From Streptomyces sp. H27-H5 (lineage in GTDB: Bacteria > Actinomycetota > Actinomycetes > Streptomycetales > Streptomycetaceae), in contig NZ_JAPNLK010000045.1 in assembly GCF_026627505.1 (NCBI RefSeq), forward strand, positions 1 to 64,000: a stretch of DNA of 64,000 nucleotides, written 5' to 3'. The notes beneath the pieces are model-generated. The model was not told the DNA's origin. It made no database searches and saw only the letters and a program-made list of their open reading frames with translations. Both the position numbers and the translations under genes were made by a program. Position 1 is the stretch's first letter; every line of letters begins with the position of its first letter. Below, piece by piece: positions 16,000 through 24,540 of this stretch.

Positions 16000-16595
16000 C
16001 AGGCGTCTGCCCCGGGAGCGGCGGCCTTGTCTTCCTCGTCGCCTTCGTCGTCGCCTTCGTCGTCGCGCGCGGAAGCGATCTCCGCACGGTCGTCGATCAG
16101 CCCGGGCGGCGGCGTGATGACGCAGCGCTGCTCTTCGAGGTCGATCTCGGCGACGATCTCCTCGACGAAGGGGATCATCACCTCGGTGCCGTCCGGCCGT
16201 TCGACGATGAACAGGTCCTGCGAGAGCAGGTGGGTGATCTCGGTGATCCGACCGATCTCGGTGCCGTCCTCCAGCACCACGTCCAGGTCCATCAGCTGGT
16301 GGTCGTAGTACTCGTCGGGCTCTTCCGGCAGTTCCGCCGGGTCCACGTCCGCGATGAGCAGGGTGTTCCGCAGCGCCTCGGCGCCCGTGCGGTCCTTCAC
16401 CCCGGCGAAGCGCAGCAGCAGCCTGCCGCTGTGCACCCGACCCGTCTCGATGGTCAGCGGGCCCGCGGACGCCGGTTCGGTCTGGAGCACGGCGCCGGGC
16501 CCGAGCCGCAACTCGGGCTCGTCGGTCCGTACCTCGACGGTGACCTCACCCTTGATCCCGTGGGCGCGGCCGATCCGCGCGACTACCAGCTGCAC
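15999..16595 (-). CDS. rimM: Ribosome maturation factor RimM
   Basis: This 198-residue 30S assembly factor acts on the head domain of the small subunit with protein S19. The N-terminal RimM fold (VVARIGRAHGIKGEVTVEVR) and the PRC-barrel (YYDHQLMDLDVVLEDGTEIG) are visible. It has an acidic, low-complexity tail (about 175-198) longer than in E. coli. It lies between the KH protein gene and trmD in the conserved rpsP operon order. Confidence 0.95.
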   Translation of the reverse strand: MQLVVARIGRAHGIKGEVTVEVRTDEPELRLGPGAVLQTEPASAGPLTIETGRVHSGRLLLRFAGVKDRTGAEALRNTLLIADVDPAELPEEPDEYYDHQLMDLDVVLEDGTEIGRITEITHLLSQDLFIVERPDGTEVMIPFVEEIVAEIDLEEQRCVITPPPGLIDDRAEIASARDDEGDDEGDEEDKAAAPGADA

Positions 16596-16691
16596 TGTGT
16601 GTCTCTCCTGTTCAGACGACGACGGGCCGGGGCGGGCACGTATGCCCTCCCCGGCCCGTGCCGGTGTTTCACGCTGTCAACGGCGCCGGTC

Positions 16692-16931
16692 TCAGCGGAC
16701 CTGGTCCACGTCGACGAGGTCGACGCGGATCCCCCGGCCGCCGATGGCGCCCACGACGGTACGCAGAGCACGTGCGGTGCGGCCGTTGCGACCGATCACC
16801 TTGCCCAGGTCGTCCGGGTGGACCCGGACTTCCAGCACCTGCCCGCGGCGCAGGTCGCGCGAGGCGACCTGCACTTCGTCGGGGTTGTCCACAATGCCCT
16901 TCACGAGGTGCTCAAGAGCCTCCTCGAGCAT
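16692..16931 (-). CDS. KH-domain RNA-binding protein (KhpA type)
   Basis: This 79-residue single KH domain has the GXXG-type loop in LGKVIGRNGRTARALRTVV. In other Gram-positive bacteria KhpA proteins bind many RNAs, influence cell size and division, and sit between rpsP and rimM as here. Only two bases separate it from rpsP. A 96-base gap follows to rimM. Confidence 0.93.
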   Translation of the reverse strand: MLEEALEHLVKGIVDNPDEVQVASRDLRRGQVLEVRVHPDDLGKVIGRNGRTARALRTVVGAIGGRGIRVDLVDVDQVR

Positions 16932-16933
16932 GC

Positions 16934-17374
16934 TCAGGCCTCGGTCGACTCGGCGGTGGCCTCAGCCTCGTCCGCCTTCTTGTCGGCCTTCTTCGCCTTC
17001 TGCGTGATGGCCTCGCCCTTGGTCTCGCCGATGCCCTCGAGGGCCTTGGCGAACTCGTCGAACGTGCGGCGCTTGCTCTCCTTGGTCTCCGGCTGCAGCA
17101 GCGGCGCGGGGGCCGGGAGGCCCTTGTGCGCCTGCCAGTCACCGGTCAGCTTCAGGATGGCGAGCACGGCCTCGGTGGGCTGGGCGCCGACCGAGAGCCA
17201 GTACTGCGCACGCTCGGCGTTGACCTCGATGCGCGACGGGTTGTACGTCGGGTGGTACAGACCGATCTCTTCGATCGCACGACCATCGCGGCGGGTGCGC
17301 GAGTCGGCGACGACGATGCGGTAGTGCGGCTGGCGAATCTTGCCGAGGCGCTTGAGCTTGATCTTGACTGCCAC
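16934..17374 (-). CDS. rpsP: Ribosomal protein S16
   Basis: The product has 146 residues from the GTG at 17374, preceded by AGGAG. The conserved start VAVKIKLKRLGKIRQPHYRIVV and SRIEVNAERAQYWLSVGAQPT identify S16. The C-terminal extension (about 85-146, Lys/Glu/Ala-rich) is longer than in E. coli S16, as in other actinobacteria. It is the promoter-proximal gene of the rpsP-khpA-rimM-trmD unit. Confidence 0.96.
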   Translation of the reverse strand: MAVKIKLKRLGKIRQPHYRIVVADSRTRRDGRAIEEIGLYHPTYNPSRIEVNAERAQYWLSVGAQPTEAVLAILKLTGDWQAHKGLPAPAPLLQPETKESKRRTFDEFAKALEGIGETKGEAITQKAKKADKKADEAEATAESTEA

Positions 17375-17634
17375 TGGAGTGGTGTCTCCTGAACTTGACG
17401 TGGTTGGGCACATGAGATGCCACGTGGGGTTGCGGTACTCGGGTGCCCGATGGACGCGTCAGCCGGAGGAGAGAGGGGTCCTATGCGACTGTCGAGTACA
17501 GCTAGCCATTCTGCCACATGCCTGCGGCGCTTCCTCTCGGGGAGCGGTGATCGATGGCACGCGGACGCGCGCCACCGATGCCGCCACCGCCGGCCGGAGG
17601 CCGCGCCGGCCCGTACGGGCCTTGGCCGGCGTCG

Positions 17635-18234
17635 TCAGGAGGCGGCGGCCGAGACGGCCACCTCGGGAATGCGGAACGGTTTCATGCAGCCCCCGCAGAC
17701 GATGGGCGCCTGGGCCAGTACGGACGGGACGACCCGCACGTTCCGGCCGCAGTCGCAGACCGCCTTGACCCGCACACCGCCACCGGACGAACCGTGACGG
17801 GCGGCGGGCCCTCGGAAACTGCGCTTGGTGTCGGCGGCGGTGGCGACCGTGTGCGCCTTCAGCGCGCGGTGCAGCCGCTCGATGGTCGGGCGGTAGCGCC
17901 GCTTCGCCTCGGGGTTGAGCGAGACCAGGGAGAAGCCGCTGCTGGCGTGCGGTTCCTCGGAGTGGTCCAGCCCCATCTCCTCGGCGATCGCGAGGAATCT
18001 GCGGTTGTGGTAGCGGCCGGCCCGCGAGGTGTCGCGGACTCCACGGGCGGCTGCGATGCCGTGGACTGCCTCGTGCAGCAGTCGCTCGAAGGAGAGCTCG
18101 GCGCCGCAGGCGGACGAGGACTCTCCGATCAGGGACTCGGGCGCGGCAAGGTCAGGCAGCTCGGGGTGGTACCGCTGAATATCGGCCCACGCCTGCGCCA
18201 GCTCTGCGGCGAGAACAGGTGGTGTCGTGCTCAC
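17635..18234 (-). CDS. SprT-like putative zinc metalloprotease
   Basis: This is a 199-residue protein with a GTG start at 18234. It carries an HExxH motif in LLHEAVHGIAAARG, with further His residues downstream (RYHNRRFLAIAEEMGLDH), as in SprT/Spartan-like gluzincin families. The C-terminus has CDCGRNVRV...CGGC, a probable zinc ribbon, also usual in SprT-like proteins. No signal peptide is seen, so it is cytoplasmic. The substrate is unknown; eukaryotic Spartan removes DNA-protein crosslinks, and equivalence is not implied. No clear Shine-Dalgarno sequence precedes the start. Confidence 0.65.
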   Translation of the reverse strand: MSTTPPVLAAELAQAWADIQRYHPELPDLAAPESLIGESSSACGAELSFERLLHEAVHGIAAARGVRDTSRAGRYHNRRFLAIAEEMGLDHSEEPHASSGFSLVSLNPEAKRRYRPTIERLHRALKAHTVATAADTKRSFRGPAARHGSSGGGVRVKAVCDCGRNVRVVPSVLAQAPIVCGGCMKPFRIPEVAVSAAAS

Positions 18235-18436
18235 GTCGTGACAACGAGCCGGGGTGCCCCGGTGTTCCGATTCCGGGCCATTCCAAATTTTTTGCACGTA
18301 CCAGTCAGTTCAGTCTCATGCGTCCTGACGAGGACGGGTGCGCATATCCCCGGAGGAGTCGGTACGTAACGAGGCCCAACGACAGCCGCCCCCGGTGCGC
18401 GGCGCGGGGCCGCACGCCCGGGGGCGGGTCGGTGGA

Positions 18437-19849
18437 TCAGTACGAGCGTGCGACGATCGCGAGGGTGCCGGGGGCGTCGTCCGCCTGCGGAACCGACCCG
18501 TCGGGGGCGATCAGGCAGCGTACGGAGACGGCCTGTTCGGCCAGCTTGGCCTCGCCCTCGGGGCCGAGGTCGGCCCACGGGATGCGCGCCCAGCCACCGG
18601 CGATGGCGGCCTCGGCGGCCTCCTCGATGGTCGCGACGTCGGAGGTGCGGGCCTCGCGGCGCTCGCGGGACTCGCGCAGCAGCTGCGCCTGGTCCTCCTC
18701 CAGCACCCTGGGCAGCAGGTCGAGCAGCGCGGAGATCTGCACGGCCTCCTTGCCGCCCGGGATCCGGCGGGCGAGCATCGCGGTGCCGGCCTCCAGGTCG
18801 CGGGGGCCGATCTCGATGCGTACGGGTACGCCCTTGAGCTCCCAGTCCACGGCGCGGCGGCCGAAGGGGGTGTCGACGCGGTCGTCGACCTGCACGCGGA
18901 TGCCCGCGGCCTTGAGCTGGGCGCCCAGCTCGCGGACCTTGGTCACGGCCTCGTCGCCCTTGATCGCCATGACGACGACCTGGACGTGCGCGAGGCGCGG
19001 CGGGACGCGCAGCCCGTTGTCGTCGCCGTGCGACATGATCAGGCCGCCGACCATGCGGGTCGAGACGCCCCACGAGGTCTGCCAGACCAGCTCCTGCTTG
19101 CCTTCCTTCGACAGGTACTGCGTGTTGAAGGCCTTGGCGAAGTTGGTGCCGAGCTCGTGGCTCGTGCCCAGCTGGAGGGCCTTGCCGTCGCCCATCATGC
19201 CCTCGAGGGTGAGGGTGTTGATGGCGCCGGCGAAGCGCTCCTTGGCGGTCTTGCGGCCGAGCACGACGTCGATGCCGAGCACGTTCGTCATGAAGTCGCC
19301 GTAGACGTCCGTGTGGATGCGCGCCGCGTAGTCGCGGGCGTCCTCGTAGGTGGCGTGGGCGGTGTGGCCCTCCTGCCAGAGGAACTCGCTCGTACGGAGG
19401 AACACGCGCGGGCGCATCTCCCAGCGGACCACGTTGGCCCACTGGTTGATCAGCAGGGGCAGGTCGCGGTAGCTCTGGACCCACTTCGAGAAGTAGTCGT
19501 TGATGATCGTCTCGGAGGTGGGGCGGACGACGACCGGCTCGTCGAGTTCCTTGCCACCGCCGTGCGTGACGACCGCGAGCTCGGGGGCGAAGCCCTCCAC
19601 GTGCTCGGCTTCCCGGGTCAGGTAGGACTGCGGGATGAACAGCGGGAAGTACGCGTTCTGGGCGCCCGCGTCCTTGATGCGCGCGTCCATCTCCTGCTGC
19701 ATCCGCTCCCACAGCCCGTAGCCGTACGGTCGGATGACCATGGTGCCGCGTACCGGACCGTTGTCGGCCAGCTCGGCCTTGTTGATCAGATCCTGGTACC
19801 AGCGGGGGAAATCCTCCGCCTGGGGGGTGAGAACGGGTGCCTTTGCCAT
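18437..19849 (-). CDS. proS: Prolyl-tRNA synthetase, archaeal/eukaryote type
   Basis: This 470-residue class II synthetase charges tRNA-Pro. The motifs VVRPTSETIINDYFSKWV, RWEMRPRVFLRTSEFLWQEG and TSHELGTNFAKAFN, and the lack of the long editing insertion typical of bacterial ProRS, mark the type 3 (archaeal/eukaryotic) form. It ends in an Arg-Ser-Tyr tail, consistent with the C-terminal Tyr of this type. The ATG at 19849 is the conserved start (MAKAPVLTP); the upstream extension of the frame is a shadow. Whether the genome also has a bacterial-type proS cannot be seen here. Confidence 0.94.
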   Translation of the reverse strand: MAKAPVLTPQAEDFPRWYQDLINKAELADNGPVRGTMVIRPYGYGLWERMQQEMDARIKDAGAQNAYFPLFIPQSYLTREAEHVEGFAPELAVVTHGGGKELDEPVVVRPTSETIINDYFSKWVQSYRDLPLLINQWANVVRWEMRPRVFLRTSEFLWQEGHTAHATYEDARDYAARIHTDVYGDFMTNVLGIDVVLGRKTAKERFAGAINTLTLEGMMGDGKALQLGTSHELGTNFAKAFNTQYLSKEGKQELVWQTSWGVSTRMVGGLIMSHGDDNGLRVPPRLAHVQVVVMAIKGDEAVTKVRELGAQLKAAGIRVQVDDRVDTPFGRRAVDWELKGVPVRIEIGPRDLEAGTAMLARRIPGGKEAVQISALLDLLPRVLEEDQAQLLRESRERREARTSDVATIEEAAEAAIAGGWARIPWADLGPEGEAKLAEQAVSVRCLIAPDGSVPQADDAPGTLAIVARSY

Positions 19850-19981
19850 GGCGCGAATGGTACGGCGCCGGGCACGCGATGCGTGAATCGGGTGGCTCGT
19901 TCCTCTGGACGCGGGGGCGAATGGGGAGTTCCCTGGCAACGGGGGCCAGGGGGCGACAAAGGAATCAGGAGCGCTCTTTCG

Positions 19982-20659
19982 ATGACACCGACGCCGACGG
20001 CGACGCTCGTCGCCCGGGACTGGGCGGAGATCCAGGAACGGATGCTGGTACCGCTGTACGAAGCCGTCTACGAACGGCTGGAGGTCGGGCCGGGCGACCG
20101 GCTGCTGGGCCTCGATTGCGGGGCCGGACTGGCCCTGCTGTTGGCCGCGGGGCGGGGAGCCCTGGCCACGGGCGTGGAGGCGGACCCGGCACGCCGGGCG
20201 CTGGCCCGTGAGCGGCTGCTGGAGGTGGTCGCCGCTCCCCCGGCGTCGCCGGCGCGTCCGTACGACGTCGTGCTGGCCTTCACGCCCCGCCCGCCGGACC
20301 TGGCGGCGGCCCTGCCCGCGGTCCGCCGCGGCGGCGTGGTGGTGCTGGCCGACTGGGGCCCGGCGGAGCGGTGCACGGTGCCGGCGGTGCTCGGCGGCGG
20401 GCCCGCCCCGCGGGACCTGGACGCGATGGTGGCGTCGGCCGGGCTGGTGCCGGACGGATCGGGGCGGGTGTTCTGCCCGTTCGGGTACGCGGACGTGGAC
20501 AGCGCGGTGCGCGGGCTGCTGTCGACCGGGATGTACGAACACGCGGACTCGGCCCAGGTCGAGAAGGAACTGGCCGAGGCGCTTCACCCGTACGAACGGG
20601 CCGACGGATCGGTCTGGTTGCCGAACATCTTCCGGTACGTGGTCGCCCGGACGGCCTAA
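19982..20659 (+). CDS. SAM-dependent methyltransferase-like protein
   Basis: The product has 225 residues from the ATG at 19982; AGGAG lies about 12 bases upstream. A class I methyltransferase nucleotide-binding loop appears as LLGLDCGAGLALLLAAGRG (about 41-59), followed by the acidic VEADPARR of motif II. The C-terminal half is variable. The frame is open far upstream, over proS, which is a shadow. It is divergent from proS and convergent with ftsH. The substrate is unknown. Confidence 0.72.
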   Translation: MTPTPTATLVARDWAEIQERMLVPLYEAVYERLEVGPGDRLLGLDCGAGLALLLAAGRGALATGVEADPARRALARERLLEVVAAPPASPARPYDVVLAFTPRPPDLAAALPAVRRGGVVVLADWGPAERCTVPAVLGGGPAPRDLDAMVASAGLVPDGSGRVFCPFGYADVDSAVRGLLSTGMYEHADSAQVEKELAEALHPYERADGSVWLPNIFRYVVARTA

Positions 20660-20680
20660 CGGGCCGGATCGCGTGTCCGG

Positions 20681-22597
20681 CTACTTGTGGAGGCGCGCGA
20701 TGCCCGCCGCGGCGTAGGCGGCGGGCTCGTCCAGGGTCTCGTTCGCGAGCAGCGCCTCGGCGAGCGCGTCCAGCTTGTCGCGGTTCTCGCGCAGCAGTCG
20801 GCAGGCGTCCTCGTAGCACTCGTCGACGATCCGTCGCATCTCGTGGTCGACGGCGTCGAGGGTGGCGGGCGCGGCGAGGAGACCGTAGGGGCTTTGCGCG
20901 TCCGCCGGGATCGCGGTGAGCCGGCCGATCCGCTCGCTCATGCCCCAACGGCCCACCATGCCGCGGACGATGTTGGTGACCTGCTCCAGGTCGTTCTCCG
21001 CGCCCGTGGTGATGACCGCGTACACCACCTGCTCGGCGGCCATTCCGCCGAGCGCGCCGATGACGCGGCCCCGGAGGTACTCCTCCGTGTAGGCGTACCG
21101 GTCGGCGTCCGGGGTCGAGAGGGTGACGCCGAGTGCCCGGCCGCGCGGCACGATGGTGATCTTCCGTACGGGGTCGGCGCCCGGCTGGAGCATGCCCAGG
21201 AGGGCGTGGCCGCTCTCGTGGTAGGCGGTGCGGCGGCGCTCCTCGTCGGGCATGACCAGGGGGCGTTCGGCGCCGAGTTGGACCTTCTCCAGTGCGTCGG
21301 ACAGGTCGGCCTGGGTGACCGCGTCCTGTCGGCGCTTGACCGCCAGCAGGGCGGCCTCGTTGGCCAGGTTGGCCAGTTCGGCGCCGGTCATGCCCGGGGT
21401 CGTCCGGGCCACCTGGGCGAGGTCCACGCCGGGCGCGAGCGGGATGTCGCGGGTGTGGATGCGCAGGATCGCCTCCCGGCCGGCCTTGTCGGGCGGGGAG
21501 ACGACGACGGTGCGGTCGAACCGGCCGGGGCGGGTCAGGGCGGGGTCGAGGACATCGGCGCGGTTGGTGGCGGCGAGGACGACGACCCCCTCCGAGCCGG
21601 AGAAGCCGTCCATCTCGGTGAGGATCTGGTTGAGGGTCTGTTCGCGCTCGTCGTGGCCGCCCATGGCGGCGCCGCCGCCGCGCGCCCGGCCGATGGTGTC
21701 GATCTCGTCGATGAAGATGATCGCGGGGGCCACCTTGCGGGCCTCGGAGAAGAGTTCCCGTACCCGGGAGGCGCCGACGCCGACGATCATCTCGATGAAC
21801 TCGGAGGCGGAGGCGGAGAAGAAGGGCACCCCGGCCTCGCCCGCGACGGCGCGGGCCAGCAGGGTCTTGCCGGTGCCGGGGAGGCCGGCGAGGAGGACCC
21901 CGCCGGGCATGCGGGCGCCCAGCTTGCGGTACTCCTGCGGGTTCTTGAGGAAGTCGACGACGTCGTTCAGTTCGCCCTCGACCTCGTCGATGCCGGCCAC
22001 GTCGTCGAAGGTGGTGCGTTTGGCGCCGGTCTCCAGTTCCACGGGCTTGGGCGGCGCCTTGCGGCCGAGCCCTCCCATGCCGCCCATGGCCGAGCCCATC
22101 CGTCGGGCGATGAACATCCACAGGACGACGAGCAGGAGGATGGGGGCGAGGGAGATCAGCAGGTTGGCGAGGAAGCTGCGCTGTTCGACGACCGGGGAGG
22201 CGGTGACGGTGACGCCCTTGGCGGTGAGGTTCGACCACAGTTGGTCGTCGGCGAAGGCGGGCCGCTGGGTGACGAACTTCGTGTAGTCGCCGTCGGGGGC
22301 GGGTTGCTTGTTCTTCAGCTGCCCCTGGATGGCGTCGCCCTTGGAGTAGATCTTCGAGACGTTGCCGTCGGCGACCTGCTTGCTGAACTCCGTGTACGAG
22401 ATCGTCGGCTCGTCGCCCTCGTTGAAGAACGACAGCACGAGGTTGGTCAGCAGGAAGAGGATCAGCGCGGTGAGGATCAGCCCGCGCCAACCGCCGGGCA
22501 TCCCCCTCTTGGGCGGCGGCGGGGTGGGCGGGGCGCCCTCGGAGCGCCAGGGGGTGTCGGCCCGGTCGCGCGGCGGTACGGGGGTGGGGTTGGGCAC
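20681..22597 (-). CDS. ftsH: ATP-dependent zinc metalloprotease FtsH
   Basis: This 638-residue membrane AAA+ protease starts at a GTG with AAGGAGG four bases upstream. After a Pro-rich cytoplasmic start come two membrane spans (about 42-60 and 140-165). The AAA module has Walker A GLPGTGKT (about 236-244) and IIFIDEIDTIG. The peptidase motif HESGH lies near 459. It degrades misassembled membrane and some cytosolic proteins. It sits beside ffh, in line with membrane protein quality control. Streptomyces usually carry another FtsH elsewhere. Confidence 0.94.
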   Translation of the reverse strand: MPNPTPVPPRDRADTPWRSEGAPPTPPPPKRGMPGGWRGLILTALILFLLTNLVLSFFNEGDEPTISYTEFSKQVADGNVSKIYSKGDAIQGQLKNKQPAPDGDYTKFVTQRPAFADDQLWSNLTAKGVTVTASPVVEQRSFLANLLISLAPILLLVVLWMFIARRMGSAMGGMGGLGRKAPPKPVELETGAKRTTFDDVAGIDEVEGELNDVVDFLKNPQEYRKLGARMPGGVLLAGLPGTGKTLLARAVAGEAGVPFFSASASEFIEMIVGVGASRVRELFSEARKVAPAIIFIDEIDTIGRARGGGAAMGGHDEREQTLNQILTEMDGFSGSEGVVVLAATNRADVLDPALTRPGRFDRTVVVSPPDKAGREAILRIHTRDIPLAPGVDLAQVARTTPGMTGAELANLANEAALLAVKRRQDAVTQADLSDALEKVQLGAERPLVMPDEERRRTAYHESGHALLGMLQPGADPVRKITIVPRGRALGVTLSTPDADRYAYTEEYLRGRVIGALGGMAAEQVVYAVITTGAENDLEQVTNIVRGMVGRWGMSERIGRLTAIPADAQSPYGLLAAPATLDAVDHEMRRIVDECYEDACRLLRENRDKLDALAEALLANETLDEPAAYAAAGIARLHK

Positions 22598-22681
22598 GGG
22601 GCCTCCTTCTGCCGTCCTCCCGCCCGACGATAAGCGACATACCTGATCATTGCGCCTCGACGGCCGGGTGCCGTGTACGCG

Positions 22682-22717
22682 GGAGGGCCCCGGCCGCATC
22701 CCCGGCCGGGGCCCTCC
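22682..22717 (-). terminator. Terminator downstream of ffh
   Basis: GGAGGGCCCCGGCCG and CGGCCGGGGCCCTCC form a perfect 15-bp stem with a CATCCC loop. It lies 31 bases past the ffh stop and before ftsH, and may act in both directions. Confidence 0.75.
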
Positions 22718-22747
22718 TCGTACGCGTCGCGCGGTGCCGTCAGGCGG

Positions 22748-24322
22748 TCACTTCATGAACTTCTTGAACTCGTCCGGGAGGTCGAAGTCCTGGCCGGGCT
22801 GGGCGCCGCCGGCCGGGAGACCGAACGGGTTGCCACCGGCGGCCGGCTCGCCCGCCTGCGGACCCTGCTCGCGCCGGGCCGCGGCCGCGGCCTCCTCTTC
22901 CTTGCGCTTCATCGGGTTGCCGCTCTTGCGCTTGCCCTTGGCCTGCTTGACCTGCTTCTTCTGCCGGCCGGGGCCGCCACCCATCCCGGGGATGCCGGGC
23001 ATGCCGGGCATCCCGCCGCCCTGGGCCATGCGGGACATCATCTTGCGGGCCTCGAAGAAGCGCTCGACCAGCGACTTCACGGCGCTGACCTCGGCGCCGG
23101 AGCCCTTGGCGATGCGGGCGCGGCGCGAGCCGTTGATGAGGTGCGGGTCCTGGCGCTCGGCCGGGGTCATCGACTTGATGATCGCCGCCATGCGGTCCAC
23201 GTCGCGCTCGTCGATGTTGTTGATCTGGTCCTTGATCTGGCCCATGCCGGGCAGCATGCCGAGGAGCTTGGAGATGGAGCCCATCTTGCGGACCTGCTCC
23301 ATCTGGGCCAGGAAGTCGTCGAGCGTGAACTCCTTCGGGCCCTTCGCCAGCTTGGCCGCCATCTTCTCGGCCTCGGCCTGGCTGAACGTCTTCTCGGCCT
23401 GCTCGATCAGGGTGAGCATGTCACCCATGTCGAGGATCCGACCCGCCATGCGGTCGGGGTGGAAGGCGTCGAACTCGTCGAGCTTCTCGCCGTTCGAGGC
23501 GAACATGATCTGCTTGCCGGTGACGTGCGCGATGGAGAGCGCGGCACCGCCTCGGGCGTCGCCGTCGAGCTTGGAGAGCACGACGCCGTCGAAGCCGACG
23601 CCGTCGCGGAAGGCCTCCGCGGTGTTGACCGCGTCCTGGCCGATCATGGCGTCGACGACGAAGAGGATCTCGTCGGGGCTGACGGCGTCGCGGATGTCCG
23701 CGGCCTGCTGCATCAGCTCCTGGTCGATGCCGAGGCGACCGGCGGTGTCGACGACGACCACGTCGTACTGCTTGGTACGGGCGTACTCGATCGAGTCCTT
23801 GGCGACCTGGACCGGGTCACCGACGCCGTTTCCGGGCTGCGGCGCGTAGACGGCGACGCCCGCGCGCTCGGCCACCACGGAGAGCTGGTTGACGGCGTTG
23901 GGGCGCTGGAGGTCACACGCCACGAGGAGCGGGGCGTGGCCCTGCCCCTTCAGCCACAGGCCGAGCTTTCCGGCGAGGGTGGTCTTACCGGCACCCTGGA
24001 GACCGGCGAGCATGATCACCGTCGGGGCGGCCTTGGCGAAGCGCAGCCGTCGGGTCTCGCCACCGAGGATGGAGACCAGCTCGTCGTTGACGATCTTGAG
24101 GACCTGCTGGCCCGGGTTCAGGGCCTTGGAGACCTCTTCGCCGCGGGCGCGCTCCTTGACGTTCGCGATGAAGGAGCGGACGACCGGGAGGGCGACGTCG
24201 GCCTCGAGGAGGGCGATACGGATTTCCCGCGCCGCAGCGTCGATGTCCTGCTCGGAGAGGCGACCTTTGCCCCTGAGGGACTTGAAAGTCGAGGCAAGGC
24301 GGTCGGAAAGCGTATCGAACAC
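22748..24322 (-). CDS. ffh: Signal recognition particle protein Ffh
   Basis: The 524-residue SRP GTPase binds signal sequences and SRP RNA and docks with FtsY (encoded at 31.6-32.8 kb). The N domain is followed by the G domain with GLQGAGKTTLAGKLG, DTAGRLGID and LSKLDGDARGG. The M domain is Met/Gly-rich (MSRMAQGGGMPGMPGIPGMG) with a basic tail (KKQVKQAKGKRKSG). The last ~60 residues add a longer Ala/Gly/Pro-rich tail than in E. coli. Confidence 0.96.
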   Translation of the reverse strand: MFDTLSDRLASTFKSLRGKGRLSEQDIDAAAREIRIALLEADVALPVVRSFIANVKERARGEEVSKALNPGQQVLKIVNDELVSILGGETRRLRFAKAAPTVIMLAGLQGAGKTTLAGKLGLWLKGQGHAPLLVACDLQRPNAVNQLSVVAERAGVAVYAPQPGNGVGDPVQVAKDSIEYARTKQYDVVVVDTAGRLGIDQELMQQAADIRDAVSPDEILFVVDAMIGQDAVNTAEAFRDGVGFDGVVLSKLDGDARGGAALSIAHVTGKQIMFASNGEKLDEFDAFHPDRMAGRILDMGDMLTLIEQAEKTFSQAEAEKMAAKLAKGPKEFTLDDFLAQMEQVRKMGSISKLLGMLPGMGQIKDQINNIDERDVDRMAAIIKSMTPAERQDPHLINGSRRARIAKGSGAEVSAVKSLVERFFEARKMMSRMAQGGGMPGMPGIPGMGGGPGRQKKQVKQAKGKRKSGNPMKRKEEEAAAAARREQGPQAGEPAAGGNPFGLPAGGAQPGQDFDLPDEFKKFMK

Positions 24323-24393
24323 GGTGGTCGCGATTCCTCAGGTCGGGGGCGTGTGGTCGCCCCCCAGGGTATCGGGCCTCGGGACGGATGTGC

Positions 24394-24418
24394 CCCCGGC
24401 CGTCCCAAGCGGCCGGGG
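24394..24418 (-). terminator. Hairpin between glnD and ffh
   Basis: CCCCGGCCG pairs with CGGCCGGGG (9 bp) around a 7-base loop. It lies in the 218-base gap after glnD on the minus strand. No T-run follows, so termination is only likely. The rest of the gap is GC-rich with no gene. Confidence 0.5.
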
Positions 24419-24540
24419 TCCCGCCGGCGCACGGGCGGGGAGCAGGGGCGATGCGCTCGATCGGCGGCGCCGCGCGACCCCCGCCGGGGCCCGCGAAGGG
24501 CTCGGGCGAGGGGTCGGGCGAGGGTGGCGGCGAGGCGGTG

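Noticed and set aside
18231..19712. Minus-strand alternative frame over proS that shares an end with the SprT-like region
   Set aside because: It is out of frame with both recognised proteins and shows only Arg/Pro/Gly-rich shadow composition.
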